From positions 122,712,724 to 122,776,723 of the forward strand of contig BTPG01000002.1 of NCBI GenBank assembly GCA_036245525.1: a stretch of 64,000 bases of DNA. Direction: 5' to 3'. How positions within the stretch are numbered: position 1 is the first letter of the stretch; every line of letters begins with the position of its first letter. Under the pieces are notes generated by a model. The model was not told where the DNA came from. It saw only the letters and a program-made list of their open reading frames with translations, and did not search any database. The position numbers and the translations under genes are program-made. Below, one piece after another: positions 21,387 through 33,540 of the stretch. The DNA is from Semisulcospira habei (lineage: Eukaryota; Mollusca; Gastropoda; Semisulcospiridae).

Positions 21387-22028
21387 ATGGGCAGTGGGCA
21401 GATGTTCACATCTGCACGGGACATAGACGACCCCGCCCTCCACGAGTCGCCTGCTGCCTTGCAGGCCTGGCCGCTTGGCCGCGGAAAGGCTAAGGGAGGA
21501 AACCCCTGACATCAAAGCCCCCGTGTCTCCGGGGAAGGCTTTTGAGCCAGAGACTAGGACAAGGACAGTCTGATATAAAACCTACGACCCGAGGACCTCG
21601 ATGCCATCGTCCCAGCTTGCTAGGCCATGGCAGATGAACCAAGGGTTTAAAGGGTGGGGCCAGTACTGCGCACACTGCACTCCACCAAAAAGCTCCACCG
21701 CGCAGGCTTTAGGAAACGTCCACGGACCATGACACTGACCATTCCAAGTCCTGTAGCGACGGGCGAGGGGCGAAACGGCAGGTGAAAGATGTCACTGGAA
21801 GCCGCAGTCTCAAACCTGCATGCAGGCGGTTCAGGATATTGGTCGCCTGATGTTGACCTGGGGATGACAACATCACTCGGCACACCCTGAACGACCAAGC
21901 AGCCTTCTCTAGGGACAGCACTGCTTGCTCCACACGGAGAGGGGCCTAGAAAAGGTGGCCTAACCAAAGCTCGTCCCCTCGCAACCCCAGTTGGCTAGCC
22001 GCGGTCAACGGGCATCTTCTCCTGCGGT
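21387..22028. mobile_element. 642-bp insertion flanked by 13-bp direct repeats
   Basis: CATACCGCCTGAT occurs at 21374-21386 and again at 22029-22041, directly flanking GC-rich sequence unlike its AT-rich surroundings. A 13-bp duplication suggests LINE-style retroposition. The content resembles a LINE 5' leader or a decayed ORF (an open frame at 21967-21647, minus strand), but no domain was recognised. Confidence 0.6.
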
Positions 22029-22041
22029 CATACCGCCTGAT

Positions 22042-23694
22042 GCTTAACGCTTATGACTAAAGAGCTTAAGCGCATGGGGCAAAACACCAAGCCAAAGTCC
22101 ATCTTCTCTTCAAATAAAACACTGAAATCAGTCACAAGAACTTAACTGATGATCCCAAAATATATGCTAAATCAAAAGAAAATGTTAAAAAAAAATGATC
22201 ACACGATCTCACACACACACAAAAAAACGTAGACGTTTGCTTGTGCTAGGAAACGCATACCACACACTCACTGTACTTATCACATTACCAGGTACAGTGT
22301 GCTCGTCAGTCTCATTTTTTTCGAAAGAAGAGAAACAGTTGCTGAACTGAAGTATGAACTTAAAGCTGATTTTGAAAGTAGAGGATATATCGTGCACGAA
22401 ATGAGTGCCAATTTATATCGAGCTATGACATGAGACTGGGCTTTTCCTTTTTTCCTAAGTCCAAAAGCTGTTAAACATTGTAAAAAATTAACTAAGTATC
22501 CAGTCTCGTGCTAATGTGACTCAACTGCTTCTATTCTCTCTCGCCCTATGTTTTTTCTTTTCAAGTAAAAACAGACCGACGAACGCACATGACACTGCTA
22601 TGCATAATCAGGCTAACCAACACATGCACAACTAAATGAATACAAGACTACTGCATAAGTGGTCAGTCAAAACAACGCAAAAGAAAAAAAAGAAATTTAT
22701 TTTCTTTTGGTTCGCCCTGACCGGTGAACACACTAACTAACACACTGACTAATGACTTATCACACTAACCATCGCATGTGTAATAGCATAAGGCCTAGCC
22801 AGTCAACAAACATTTGGGACTAGTTCAAATTAAATCAGTAAGTAAGGACTGTTATGAAAACTATCAGCTAACTCATAGCGAAGTCTAGAATAAGAGCAGC
22901 ATCCAATGCCTAGATGTGGGAATTGCAACCACAAATATCAAAAGCACCAATTGTCAGAAAACTGTTTGTCACACACTCAAAAAAAAAAACCCAAAAAAAC
23001 ATTTACATTTCTTTCAAAGACATATAACGTTTGCAATGCTCTCTTACAGTTTATGTTGCTGCAGTTATTCACACTATCTCAGCAAAAGAATATTAGCAAG
23101 TAGAATGTGAGAACAAAACTGAATGTAAACAATACTTAAAATAAGTTACATGCCAACTAACCATGTACCCCAAGAGGTCATCTGGACATCCATCAGTGCA
23201 GCTGCGTGACGTCATCTGGGAGTAATGTCCGAGTCTTTCTCTGTAGAGTTTAGCAGCACAAGTGAAAATATGGCGTCTCCAAGTAAAGTCTGTTGGAGAC
23301 TTATTCCATAGAGCTGAGCAGCACAGTAAGTGTCACTATTATGAACACTACACAATTCCAAGAGCTCCGTCTGTGGTGAATCACTTGACCAGGGAAAGCA
23401 CGAACATCCGCCACCATACCACCTCAGTCAGTCAGCTGGTTGGTGTCGCCATCCTCTCACGCCAGGCAGATCGGGCCAGTCACACTGGTAGTTCTGCGGG
23501 TTGGCGCAGTTGCGGACATCGGTCGCCACACCGTTGCGGTCAGTCAGTCGATCCACGCCGCCGCCGTCGTCCGACGTCAGCAACTTAGGCACAGTTCGGC
23601 GCCTCTTTTTCCCCCTGAAGCACAGAAGCTGACGTTGCAGTCACTTGGCTGATTCGGCAGTACAGTTCCTCATCTCTCCCTCAGCACAGAAGAT
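22042..23694 (-). other. Gypsy leader between LTR and gag, non-coding
   Basis: AT-rich, with no long ORF and no recognised motif. The length of about 2.6 kb between LTR and gag start is large for this family. Confidence 0.5.
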
Positions 23695-23706
23695 CGTTGG
23701 GCGCCA
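23695..23706 (-). promoter_or_regulatory. Gypsy primer-binding site, tRNA-Lys type
   Basis: On the minus strand TGGCGCCCAACG follows one base after the end of the 5' LTR. This is the start of the sequence complementary to a tRNA-Lys 3' end used by many retroelements to prime DNA synthesis. Confidence 0.8.
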
Positions 23707-23707
23707 T

Positions 23708-25004
23708 TGTTGTAGTGGAGGGTGTATAGGGTGTCTTTCTCACGCACGCACACCCTGGGGTTCGCTTCGTGAGGGTCGAGAAGAGGCTTACTTCAAGAAC
23801 ATCTTTTTATTCACAGCATTAACTCAAGGCTGTAAGCCAAGGTCCTTAAATCACTGCCCTTAATTCAATGCCTTTAAGTCAATGATGCCACCCTGCAACA
23901 AACATTACAGGTCATAAGTATATATCATATACAATATAGCGTGAACGTAAGTTCTAGCTATTACTATTATCAAACTACCATAAATATACATACGCCGCTA
24001 TAGCTTGAACATACATTCTAGCTATTGTCAAGCAACCGAAATTACACAACAACGAATTATAAAAACAGACAGTCAAGTAAAAATAACATAAAATGCAATA
24101 ACAACATTTTTCAGTTAATGCAATATTCTATTACCTTAACAAATAACCAAACATCTAGCTATTCAACATACCTTAGCAAAGTGTCAAAGGTGGATAACAT
24201 GAAGGTAGACTGAATTTCATATGATCCGATGCAGTCAAGTAGCAAAACTGCTGTGTTTGACTGCCCAAAAATGTCACAGCAGCTATAGGTGAATACAGTT
24301 CAGTCAAAGCTCATGCACCTGACTGAAAACTCATGACAGAATATACCGCCCAAGATGCACTGGATTCTTGGAGCACTTATAGCTACATGCTGTCCAAACA
24401 CAGAGTCAGGCAGCAATACTTATACATTTAGGCTAGAGCCAGGCACAATATAACTCTATGCTTCCACTGACTAAACTGTTCTAACTTACAGTGAAACCTA
24501 AAGAAGTACCCAACGGAGAAAGAAACACGCTTAGAAAAAACGGTACAACACAATTTATTAATATTTCGGGTAAATACCCTTTGTCAAAATAGACAAACAA
24601 ACAGAGAACTGTTTGTTTGTCTATTTTGACAAAGGGTATTTACCCGAAATATTAATAAATTGTGTTGTACCGTTTTTTCTAAGCGTGTTTCTTTCTCCGT
24701 TGGGTACTTCTTTGCATTTCACACGCTTGGCAGTCACCTTTTTGGTCTGGATTACAGTGAAACCTGTCTGGTATGCAGTGCAGTCTATCCACAACCACCT
24801 TATAAAACAAGACAACGGAATGAAGTAGATCAAGTTAAAAGAGAAAAGATCTAAGAAGACAATACTAACTAGGAATTAACAACCTATTTGGCTTTATCCA
24901 TTAATTAACATTTATTTACCTTACAAATCATAATCAGTGGAGAATATAGACTAAACACTTCCATTCCTCTATTTAACCGCATGATCAAAGATCACTCTAC
25001 CACA
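23708..25004 (-). repeat. Gypsy 5' LTR, carrying a nested palindrome
   Basis: This is the same as 14568-15635 except for the insertion at 24500-24751 and small indels. Outer end ACCACA at 25004 is followed by TTAA. Confidence 0.9.
24500..24751. mobile_element. Perfect palindromic insertion in the 5' LTR
   Basis: Two 105-base arms (24500-24604 and 24609-24713) are exact reverse complements around the loop AGAA. A 38-base unpaired tail follows. TTACAGTGAAACCT precedes (24486-24499) and follows (24752-24765) the insert, a 14-bp duplication. The sister LTR shows the empty site near 15389-15402. Confidence 0.9.
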
Positions 25005-25073
25005 TTAAGAGAAGAAACAATTACGAAAAAGCTTGCTTTGAGCTCAAATGTCGTTACTCAACAATACTAATAC

Positions 25074-26391
25074 TTACTTACGCCTGTCGGCACCCCTCCC
25101 CGGGTATAGGTCGTCGACGAGAGACCTCCAGCGACTCCTGTCCTGTGCTTCTCCTTCGATTTTACTCCGGGTGGTTCCCAGTCTCTTGATGTCTGCTTGG
25201 AGGTCTCGACGCCAGGTGTTTCTCGGCCTGCCTCTTTTCCTATTTCCCTGGGGGTTCCATGACAATGCCTGCCTAGTGATACTGGAAGCTGGCTTTCTCA
25301 GACTGTGACCAATCCATCCCCATCTTCTTCGCCCAATTTCATTCTCGGCTGTTATCTGCTCTGTTTTCTCCCAGAGACTGACGTTACTGATCCGGCTTCT
25401 CTGGCCAGTGGATTTTCAAAATTCTTCTAAGGCAACTGTTTATGAAGATCTGTACTCTGTTGACTGTGGTTTTTGTCAATCTCCAAGTCTCTGCTCCATA
25501 TAGGAGAACTGCTTTTACGTTGGAGTTGACTGAATCCGAACTTTTGGTGTGTTGTGACAGCTCTCTGGAACTCCACACATTTTTTCAACTGGAGAAAGGC
25601 TGCTCTGGCTTTACCGATTCGGTGCTCCGACATCTGCATCAGTGCCGCCTTTTTTGTCTATGATGCTCCCGAGATAGGTGAAGGACTCCACCTCCTCCAA
25701 CGGGGTGCCAGCAAGCAAGACTGGTTCTTCCCTGGTTGCGTTCAGCCTCATTGTCTTTGTTTTCTGTTTGTGGATGGTGAGGCCCACTTGGGACGAGATC
25801 AGTGTTAGCAAGCCTCGTGGTCTTGTCCTGCATTTGTTGATGTGTGTGGGACAGTAAAGCCAAGTCGTCTGCAAAATCGAGGTCGTCAAGCTGTGTCCAC
25901 AGTGTCCACTGTATTCCACTTCGTCTGTGCTCTGTGGTCCTCTTCATGACCCAGTCTATGGCCAGTAGGAAGAGGAACGGAGACAGCAAACACCCCTGCC
26001 GGATACCGGTTCTGACCTGGAGCTCCCTGGTGAACAGCCCTTCGTGGATCACGCGACATGTCATGCCATCGTAGCTGCTCTTGATCAGGCGGACGAGCTT
26101 TGTGGGTACACCGTAGTGTCGTAGGAGTTTCCACAGAGTCTCTCGGTCCACGCTGTCAAATGCTTTCTCGTAATCCACAAAGTTGACGTACAGCGGGGAG
26201 CTCCACTCCAGAGACTGTTCCACGATGATGCGGAGAGAGGCGATCTGGTCTGTACATGATCGGTTTTTCCTGAATCCTGCTTGCTGGTCTCTCAGCTGGG
26301 GGTCGACGGAGCTCTTCATTCTCTCCAGGATGATCTTGTTGAAGACCTCTCCTGGTACTGAAAGCAAGGTGATTCCTCTGTAGTTGAACAC
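25074..26391 (-). pseudogene. RTE-like LINE reverse transcriptase, frameshifted
   Basis: The frame from 26391 gives NYRGITLLSVPGEVFNKIIL, then QQAGFRKNRSCTDQI, VNFVDYEKAFDSVDRETLW, GIRQGCLLSPFLF and the catalytic box LDFADDLALLSH near 25870. Later frames give SFTYLGSIIDKKGG, AVLLYGAETWRLTKT and SCLRRILKIHWPEK, then the C-terminal NRKRGRPRNTWRRDLQADIK. At least four frame breaks are present. RT would copy the LINE RNA at a nicked target. Confidence 0.85.
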
Positions 26392-26427
26392 TTGCTGAGG
26401 TCGCCTTTCTTGGGAAGCTTTATTAGG

Positions 26428-28040
26428 TTATACCCCCCCCCCCCCCTTCCAGTCTGCCGGCATCACCTCCTCTTCCCAGATCTTTCCAAACAGTGGGTAC
26501 AGCAGCTCTACTGTTGTCTCTAGGTCTGCTTTCAGAGACTCCGCTGGGATGCCACCTGGCCCTGCTGCTTTGCCGTTCTTAAAAAATGCCACTACTCTTC
26601 TGATCTCTTCCCGGCTGGGTCTGTCACAGCTGATGGGTAGGTCGGTCTCTGCTGGCTGGATGTCTGGGGGGTCGGGTGGGCTGGGTGTGTTCAGTAACTC
26701 TTCAAAATACTCGGCCCATCTGTCGAGTTGGTCTGCTCTGTCTGCATTAGGCTTGCCTTCTTTGTCATTTCCTGGTCTTTCTGTGTGGCCATACTTGCCC
26801 GATAATCTTCTGGTAATGTCGTAGAGCTGTTTCATGTTGCCGCTGCCTGCTGCCTTTTCTGCCTCTGCTGCCAGGCTGTCTGTGTAGGCCCTCTTGTCTG
26901 CCCTGATACTCCTCTTCACCTCGCGGTTGGCTTCCGAGTATTCCTCCTGTGCCCTTGCTTTGGCTGCTCTCGTGCGACTGTTGTTGACAACTGCTTTCTT
27001 CTGCTTCCTCACTTCTATTTTCTTCAAGGTCTGTGCCGACAGCCAGTCCTTGTGATGGTGTTTCCTGAACCCTACAGTGTCTTTGCAGGTTGAGTTCAGC
27101 GCCTCTCTAACTGCCTTCCACTGCTGCTCTGTGGTGACCGCCTCCTCTTCATTTACTAGCTCCCGTAGCGCTTGAAACCGGTTGGACAGCACCAGTTTGA
27201 ACTCTTCTCTCACTCCAGTCTCTCTCAGGAGACCTACATTATAGAGCTGTCTTCTTGTTGTCTCTGTGCGGCTTTTCTTTAACTTGAGCTTTATTCTCAA
27301 GGCAAGCAGATGGTGGTCTGAGGCGACATCTGTTCCCCTCCTCACTCGAACATCTTGAAGGGATCTTCTAAATTTCTTGCTAATGCAGATATGGTCTATT
27401 TGGTTCTCTGTAGTATGGTCAGGTGAGACCCAAGTTGCTTTGTGTATTCTTCTGTGTGGGAAGATGCTGCCTCCAATGACAAGTCGGTTTAGAGCACAAA
27501 AGTCTACAAACCTCTCCCAGTTCTCACTCATCTCCCCTAGTCCCTGTCTTCCCATCACTTCTTCGTATCCGGTGTTGTCCTCCCCTATTTTGGCATTAAA
27601 ATCGCCCATGACGATGGTGATGTCTCGCTCCGCACATTTGTCCACAGCACTCTGGAGTCGGTCGTAGAACTCTTGTTTTTCTTCCTCGTCACTGTCATTA
27701 GTGGGCGCATAACACTGGATGACGTTCAGCTTGATCTTTTTTCTTGGGTTTAAAGGCAGCTGTGATAATTCTTGGCCCAAGAGGTTCCCAGCCCATCAGC
27801 GCTCTCTGTGCCACTGGTGACAGCATGAATGCTACTCCTTCTGTATGGGGGCATTCTCCTCTTCATGACATGAATACAGAATCATCTCCCCACTTAACAG
27901 CCTTTTCTGGCCAGACTGCGTCCATCTGGCTTCACTGATACCTAGCAGGGAAAGGTTGTACTTTTTGCATTTCCGCTGCTATCTGGGCGGCCTTGCCGCT
28001 CTGATACATGGTCTTGACATTCCATGTGACCATGGTTGTG
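26428..28040 (-). pseudogene. RTE-like LINE endonuclease domain and linker
   Basis: It starts WNVKTMYQSGKAAQIAAEMQ near 28030. After a frame change it continues with NVIQCYAPTNDSDEEEKQEF, the metal-binding VMGDFNAKIGEDN, TTENQIDHICISKKFR and the active-site VASDHHLLA. The linker leads to RVVAFFKNGKAAGPGGIPAE, the start of the RT. The frame ends in a run of about 16 C (plus strand, 26431-26447). One long frame of 450 codons (27780-26428) is intact. Confidence 0.85.
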
Positions 28041-28401
28041 TCCCTGGATAGAGAGAGGCGGCTCGGTCCTGTGGCTTCTGAAGACTTCCGGCTTTCACCA
28101 CAGGACGTCATAAATCTTCTGGTAGAAGAACCTTCCTCCTCCAGGAAAGGAATTGCTGTTTGTCTTTTCGTCGGCGTTTTTGTAGCTATTTCCTTATATG
28201 CAGGGTGGGGAAGCTACCCCCACGCCCAACCCCCTTACTAGGAGGACCAGGGCTTTTCTGTCGGGGTCACCTTCCCTTAGACCATGTTGGTTCACGGCAC
28301 CTTATTTCATTCGGTGCACCCCTCTCGCGAGGGACCCCCTATCCACCACCCAGGGGACGCACCTCAACGCCATATGGTCCCAGCGCGAGGACTCAACAAT
28401 A
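28041..28401. other. Sequence between LINE and foldback-like element
   Basis: C-rich, perhaps the 5' leader of the LINE. Short ORFs have no known domain. Confidence 0.4.
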
Positions 28402-29500
28402 TAGTCCACAAGCTAGGAAGATCTACCGTGCACCCCCCACCCCACCCCCCAGTACTCAATAAGATGGGTTTCAAAGTGTTCCTTAGTGTGTCCTGAGATG
28501 TTTAAGCCATGTTCCACGAAAATCCTTAGGAACACACCAGAGATATAGCCGATGGCGCAAGGGTACCCCCATTCACGCTCTTCGCAGGTGCTAAAATGAG
28601 GTTGAGAAACATTTTCCTCTAAATAAATCAGAATTCATTCCAGAAGCCCAAATCAGGCAATATTATGTCAAGGCACACCTTCTGCAGCTTCTGCCAAAAA
28701 CAGAATGAAAAAATATTGAATCTCTGGCTCACAGTGAAGGTATTTGTGCACCCAGTAAACGACCATTTCTGCGAAATCGCAAAAAAGACAAAAATAATGT
28801 GTCAGATGCCTTCAGACATTTTCTATAGCACTGACAGTCCATTTTCAGGTTTACATCATTAAAACAGGATGTCACAATTATTATAAACTTGACTAGGTGA
28901 TGCTGTGATCACTGTGAGTGCCACAGTGATTGATTTTGTATCCCTACCCCCAAGTTGTAAAAATACACAAAATTAATTAGAAAAAATTACTAAAGTTATT
29001 CCATTTCATTTTGACCTCTCTTTACCTATTAAGTTTCAATAATGTGAGCATAAAGAGCAAGAAAATAAGGAAAGTCGGCATCCTTTACGGTACATTCGTG
29101 GTGAATGATAGCTTTTTGCCATTTAAAATTGCCGAATTGGGAAACGTACGTTGTTTCCGGTGCCCTCAGAAATTTTGTATACAACCGATAGGTCTTTGTT
29201 AGGTTTTATTGGTTAGGATAGAGTACCACAGTTACTCCCAACCTGATTTTGTGATGCTATGATGCATTTAGGGGCCACAGTGGCTGAATCTGCTGCTCTA
29301 CCCCCATTTTACCTGTACGCAAAGTAACGCAAAATAATCAAAATAATCATAAAAATTGCTTACGTCATACTCCTCTGTTTAAATATTTTTTGTTGCCAGT
29401 TTTTTTTTTTAAAAATATGCACATTGAGCATAAAAAGTTGTGATCATTTCATTAATTTCAATGTAACCCATCAATTTAATTGTAACTATTTTTAACTGGC
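28402..29500. repeat. Left arm of long inverted repeat
   Basis: This pairs with 31815-32899. Good anchors are AAATGAGGTTGAGAAACATT here and AATGTTTCTCAACCTCATTT near 32688. Confidence 0.8.
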
Positions 29501-29644
29501 TGGTCTTTTAGGTGATATTTTACCTAGCGTAAGGCGGGTCTAGTAAGGTCTCCCCTTTCCCTTTCATTTATTTTCATCTAGGAATGTGTAAATATGAATA
29601 TGCGTAATAAAGTTTCATGGTTCCTAATAGCCAAAACAATGTTA

Positions 29645-31750
29645 TCAAAAATACTTAGTTTCCACATGTCGACCACAAGATCTCCACTTCCACCTTCTGC
29701 AACATTCAATATTTTGATGGCCATCTTTAAATCTTATATTGTTCTGGCTGCCAATAAGTGAGCTGTCAAGAGCTAGGCAGCATGTTTCCAGAGTTTGGTG
29801 TACAGGGGCGTGTCTTCTGGTCAGAACTGCCAGCAGACCGCTTCTCTGTATGGACATGTTTGGAGAATGTGCTAAGGAGACTGATTTTCTACGCCAAATT
29901 CGCATAGGGCTGTTTCCACATGACCCAGTCTCACGAGGTGAGTCCAGCAGGGTCCTTACGGTCTGTGAACATTTGTGAAAGTTGTTAAAAAATGACAAGG
30001 CTTTTTCAGGGCCCTGGAAAGTCTGTCAATTTCAGTCCTTTTCCTTAAAGTCTGTGAAAGTTTGTAAAAAATGACAACGTGCTGGCAAACTTGTGTCTAC
30101 TTCTTTTTTTTTTTCTTCTCCCCCAGTTTGTGGCTATTCCATTGTGAACGATCATGCTGACGCTGTTTGCAAGTGATCTCTATTTAGCTCTGATCATAAA
30201 GTGACTGCATGGCCTTTCTGCCGAACATTCTGATTGGTTGTTTACGCTTCTACCGAAGTCCGCCATTCGCTAAGCGTTCTTTTATTTGGAATCTCTTCAT
30301 GCATTAGGCACGGAAGCTTCAAATAATTGCTGATACAGAGTGATCTGATTAAAGTGTGTAAACCTTCAGGCTTCAGTTTGGGTTTGTGAAACGTTCCTGC
30401 TTTTCTGTATGGACCCAGTCCAGAGTAATCAGTGCGTAGATGAAAGATGGTGGCCTGGCTCTCCCTGTTCAGCTTGTTGATGTCATCTGCCCACGGGCTG
30501 CAGCCGCCATTCTGCTGTTGCCAATCACTTTATTGTTGTAGTGTCTCCATTCCCAGCTAGTCCAGAATGCACAGGAATCCACTGCAGCACTATTTTGTGG
30601 ACAGGGCATCCAGTCTATCTTGAGGCTTCCTGGTGAGATCAGTGGATCAAGCTGCTGCCTTTCCCTAGCTAGTGCTCTGCTGCTGTGTTGAGCACCTGCA
30701 GATCTGTACGATAGTTGGAGCTGCTGCCGCCAGCTGGTAAGGAGAGGGAGGTAGTAGTGCGGTCTGCACAACAGATGTACACGCCACTTCCTTCATTGCG
30801 CATGGCATCTTGTGTGGTATCACAGCTGCTGTGAGGGTAGCGCTTGTGCACAACCTCCAGCAAGATGGCTTTGTGCAGTGCCGCGACCTGGCAAAGAGTC
30901 CTGGAACATTGTTTATGTTGTCTTGAAGGCTCTTTCGAGATGCACACGTATCTGAAGGGAGCTATTCACACATCTTTGGGCTTGGTTCCAGGACGTTAGT
31001 GTTAGCCCTTTGCAGGACCTTCAGTTGGCGGTTCAGATTTGGGCATTTTTGACGATTCTTGGTCTGCTCCTGTAGTCTCCCATGCTGTCGGTGTTTAGTA
31101 AGTCTCTTCATCATGTGTGCTGTTCTGCATTCCAGTGGCTCCAATGTCCTATATTTCCTAAATTGGGGTGCTCCAGATGGCTCTAAGAATGTTACTGCAT
31201 CATGAGAATGACCCATGTTCTGCATCTTGTCAAGCCTGGCTTTTTGGGTTTTGCAGGCAGTGTTTCATGTTGTCGATGTATCTTGGTACCGCACAACTGG
31301 TCTGACCGAGCAGGTGTTTGCTTGTGCCAGGATGTTGTAATTTGCGCCAATGTGGTCCCCACCAGTTTCTTCATCAGAGATTTTTTTTTGTTTGTTTTTT
31401 GCATCTCTAGCTTCCATGGCTTCAATGTGAGGCCTCCACGTGAATCCAGTAATTTATTTGTTGCCAGTAACGTTGGCCTGTCTGTCTTTGGTACTGGAAG
31501 GTCTCCAGTTTTGAGGTGACCTTTTCCGTCTGATTGAAAGAGATGGTCTAGCTCAGTTTGAGTGGCCTCTTTTATTCCAGCTGCTGACTCTATTGGCAGC
31601 ATCCTGGATTCTGGAGGATGCTTTTTCTTTATGTTCTGCTGCACTCCACACTGCAAAGTCATCCGCATGGAGGATGTTCAAGACGAACCTTGGTACTGTT
31701 GTACTGATGTCATTAATGTAGACCAAAAACAGCATCAGACACAACATCTC
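29645..31750 (-). pseudogene. Decayed Jockey/I-type LINE ORF2 fragment
   Basis: On the minus strand the order is: RT catalytic region (VLNILHADDFAVWSA, near 31640), RT thumb, a HRTKNR-type linker (31225-30962), RNase H traces (YICCADRTTTSLSLPAGGSS, near 30740), QATIFHLRTDYSGL (about 30430) and a decayed CEFG...HILQTCP zinc tail (about 29870). Many frame breaks and stops occur. It is related to the fragment at 12276-12940. It occupies the centre of the inverted-repeat element. Confidence 0.65.
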
Positions 31751-31814
31751 CCCGAGTTTGACAAGAGTGCTGAATGTGCAGACGGTAGAAGCTTCAGCGG
31801 CAGCCCCTGTTAAG

Positions 31815-32899
31815 CATGCCTTAAATAAAAGAATTACAATTAAATTGATGGGTCACATTGAAATTAATGAAATGATCACAAATGTTTATGCTCAATATGC
31901 ATATTTTGTTAAGAAAACTGGCAACAAAAATATTTAATCAGAGGAGCAATTGTTATGATCATTTTTTCGTTCCTTTGCATACAGGTAAAATGGGGGTAGG
32001 GCAGCAGATTCAGCCACTGTGGCCCCTAAATGCATCACAGCATCATAAAATCAGGTTGGGAGTAACTGTGGTACTCTATCCTAAACAATAAAACATAAAA
32101 AAGACCTATCAGTTGTATACAAAATTTCTGAGGGCATCAGAAACAACGTATGTTTCCCAATTCGGCAATTTTAAATGGGAAAAAGCTATCATTCACCTCG
32201 AACATACTGTAAAGGATGCCGACTTTCCTTATTTTCTTGCACTTTATGCTCACATTATTGAAACTTAATAGGTAAAGAGAGGTCAAAATAAAATGGAATA
32301 ACTTAAGCAATTTTTTTCTAATTAATTTTGTGTATTTTTACAACTTGGGGGTAGGGATACAAAATCAACCACTGTGGCACTCACAGTAATCACAGCATCA
32401 CCTAGTCAAGTTTATAATAATTGTGACATCCTGTTTTAATGATGTAAACCTGAAAATGGACTGTCAGTGCTATAGAAAATGTCTGAAGGCATCTGACACA
32501 TTATTTTTGTATGTTTTTTGCGATTTCGCAGAAATGGTCGTTTACTGGGTGCACAAATACCTTCACTGTGAGCCAGAGATTCAATATTTTTTCATTCTGT
32601 TTTTTTTGCAAAGGCTGCAGAAGGTGTGCCTTGACATAATATTGCCTGATTTGGGCTTCTGGAATGAATTCTGATTTATTTAGAGGAAAATGTTTCTCAA
32701 CCTCATTTTAGCACCTGTGAAGAGCGTGAATGGGGGTACCCTTGCGCCATCGGCTATATCTCTGGTGTGTTCCTAAGGATTTTCGGGGAACATGGCTTAA
32801 ACATCTCAGGACATACTAAGGAACACTTTGAAACCCATCTTATTGAGTACTGGGGGGGGGGGGGGGTGTGCACGGTAGACTTTCCTAGCTTATGGACTA
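31815..32899. repeat. Right arm of long inverted repeat
   Basis: Reverse complement of 28402-29500, with scattered substitutions and a longer G tract at 32853-32866. Confidence 0.8.
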
Positions 32900-33393
32900 A
32901 TAAGGTATCCCAAATCACGTGATCGACACATGCTACAAGATACACGCGGACTCCTTGCCGTGAATTTCGGTATGCGGACGAGTTCTTTTTTATTTGTTCT
33001 ACATAAGCTTGTTCGTTTCCCAAAAAGGCAAACGTGTAAAGTTGCTTTGTGCATATTTACGTCTTGATAAAGGTTTGTCACATTTATTTCCACTCCAATT
33101 CACTTTACCATCGCTGGCTTTGCCCGTTTCATTTCAACACCACAGGCCGGCACCAAAACAAAACGGCAACCCACAACACAAACGCTATCTTCGAAAGCTA
33201 TGTCCGAAGTGCAACATGCTGCATGCTGTAAAAGAGAAAGAGTGCCACACCACTTGGTTTTAGGCTGTCATGGCTGAGCAAAGTTTCCGAACTTGATTTA
33301 ATTATTGCTGTAACATTTATTTCAATCCGGGTTGAAAGCTTGTGATGTGCGGCCAGTGCCAGTGCCAATTATGCAGTCTCAGTGATCACTGAT

Positions 33394-33540
33394 GCATAGG
33401 GGTCCGTGGATAATAGCTTTGACTAATGCAAATCCACTGCACCACCGCATTTAGTCTTTTGCTAAGTATAGGCGCTTGCGCGCACGCGGTGGCGCAGTGG
33501 ATTTGCATTAGTCAAAGCTACTATCCACGGACCCCTATGC
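33394..33540. mobile_element. Hairpin MITE, 147 bp
   Basis: Arms of about 55 bases start GCATAGGGGTCCGTGGATA and end in the reverse complement. ACTGAT precedes (33388-33393) and follows (33541-33546), a possible 6-bp target duplication. The loop region contains a GCGCGCACGCGG segment. Confidence 0.8.

Larger units (their letters stand above)
14568..25004 (-). mobile_element. Ty3/gypsy LTR retrotransposon
   Basis: Two LTRs (14568-15635 and 23708-25004) flank an internal region with a Lys-type primer-binding site, a gag remnant, protease, RT, RNase H and integrase, all on the minus strand. TTAA lies directly outside each LTR (14564-14567 and 25005-25008), consistent with a 4-bp target duplication. 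LTRs end TG...CA in element orientation. Later insertions sit at 20025-20350, 21387-22028 and 24500-24751. Several pol frameshifts and loss of most of gag make this copy inactive as read. Confidence 0.9.
25071..28040 (-). mobile_element. RTE-like LINE, near full length but decayed
   Basis: This LINE encodes an apurinic-type endonuclease and a reverse transcriptase on the minus strand and ends in a short (GTAA)n tail, as RTE-type elements do. The same 3' end, 5'-truncated, lies at 41942-42434 inside the hAT transposase gene. Clade assignment is by style (GRPRNTWRRDL tail domain) and needs phylogeny. Confidence 0.75.
28402..32899. mobile_element. Foldback-like element with inverted arms of about 1.1 kb
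   Basis: 28402-29500 and 31815-32899 are diverged reverse complements along their whole length. Outer ends read TAGTCCA-AAGCTAGGAA, with TCTACCGTGCAC a few bases further in. Inner ends meet at ATCAATTTAATTGTAA. The 2.3-kb centre holds a decayed LINE. A short TA lies at each edge, but no clear target duplication can be fixed. Confidence 0.7.

Noticed and set aside
21490..21967. Possible gag or host exon in the GC-rich block
   Set aside because: It lies in an insertion bounded by 13-bp repeats and has no recognisable domain.
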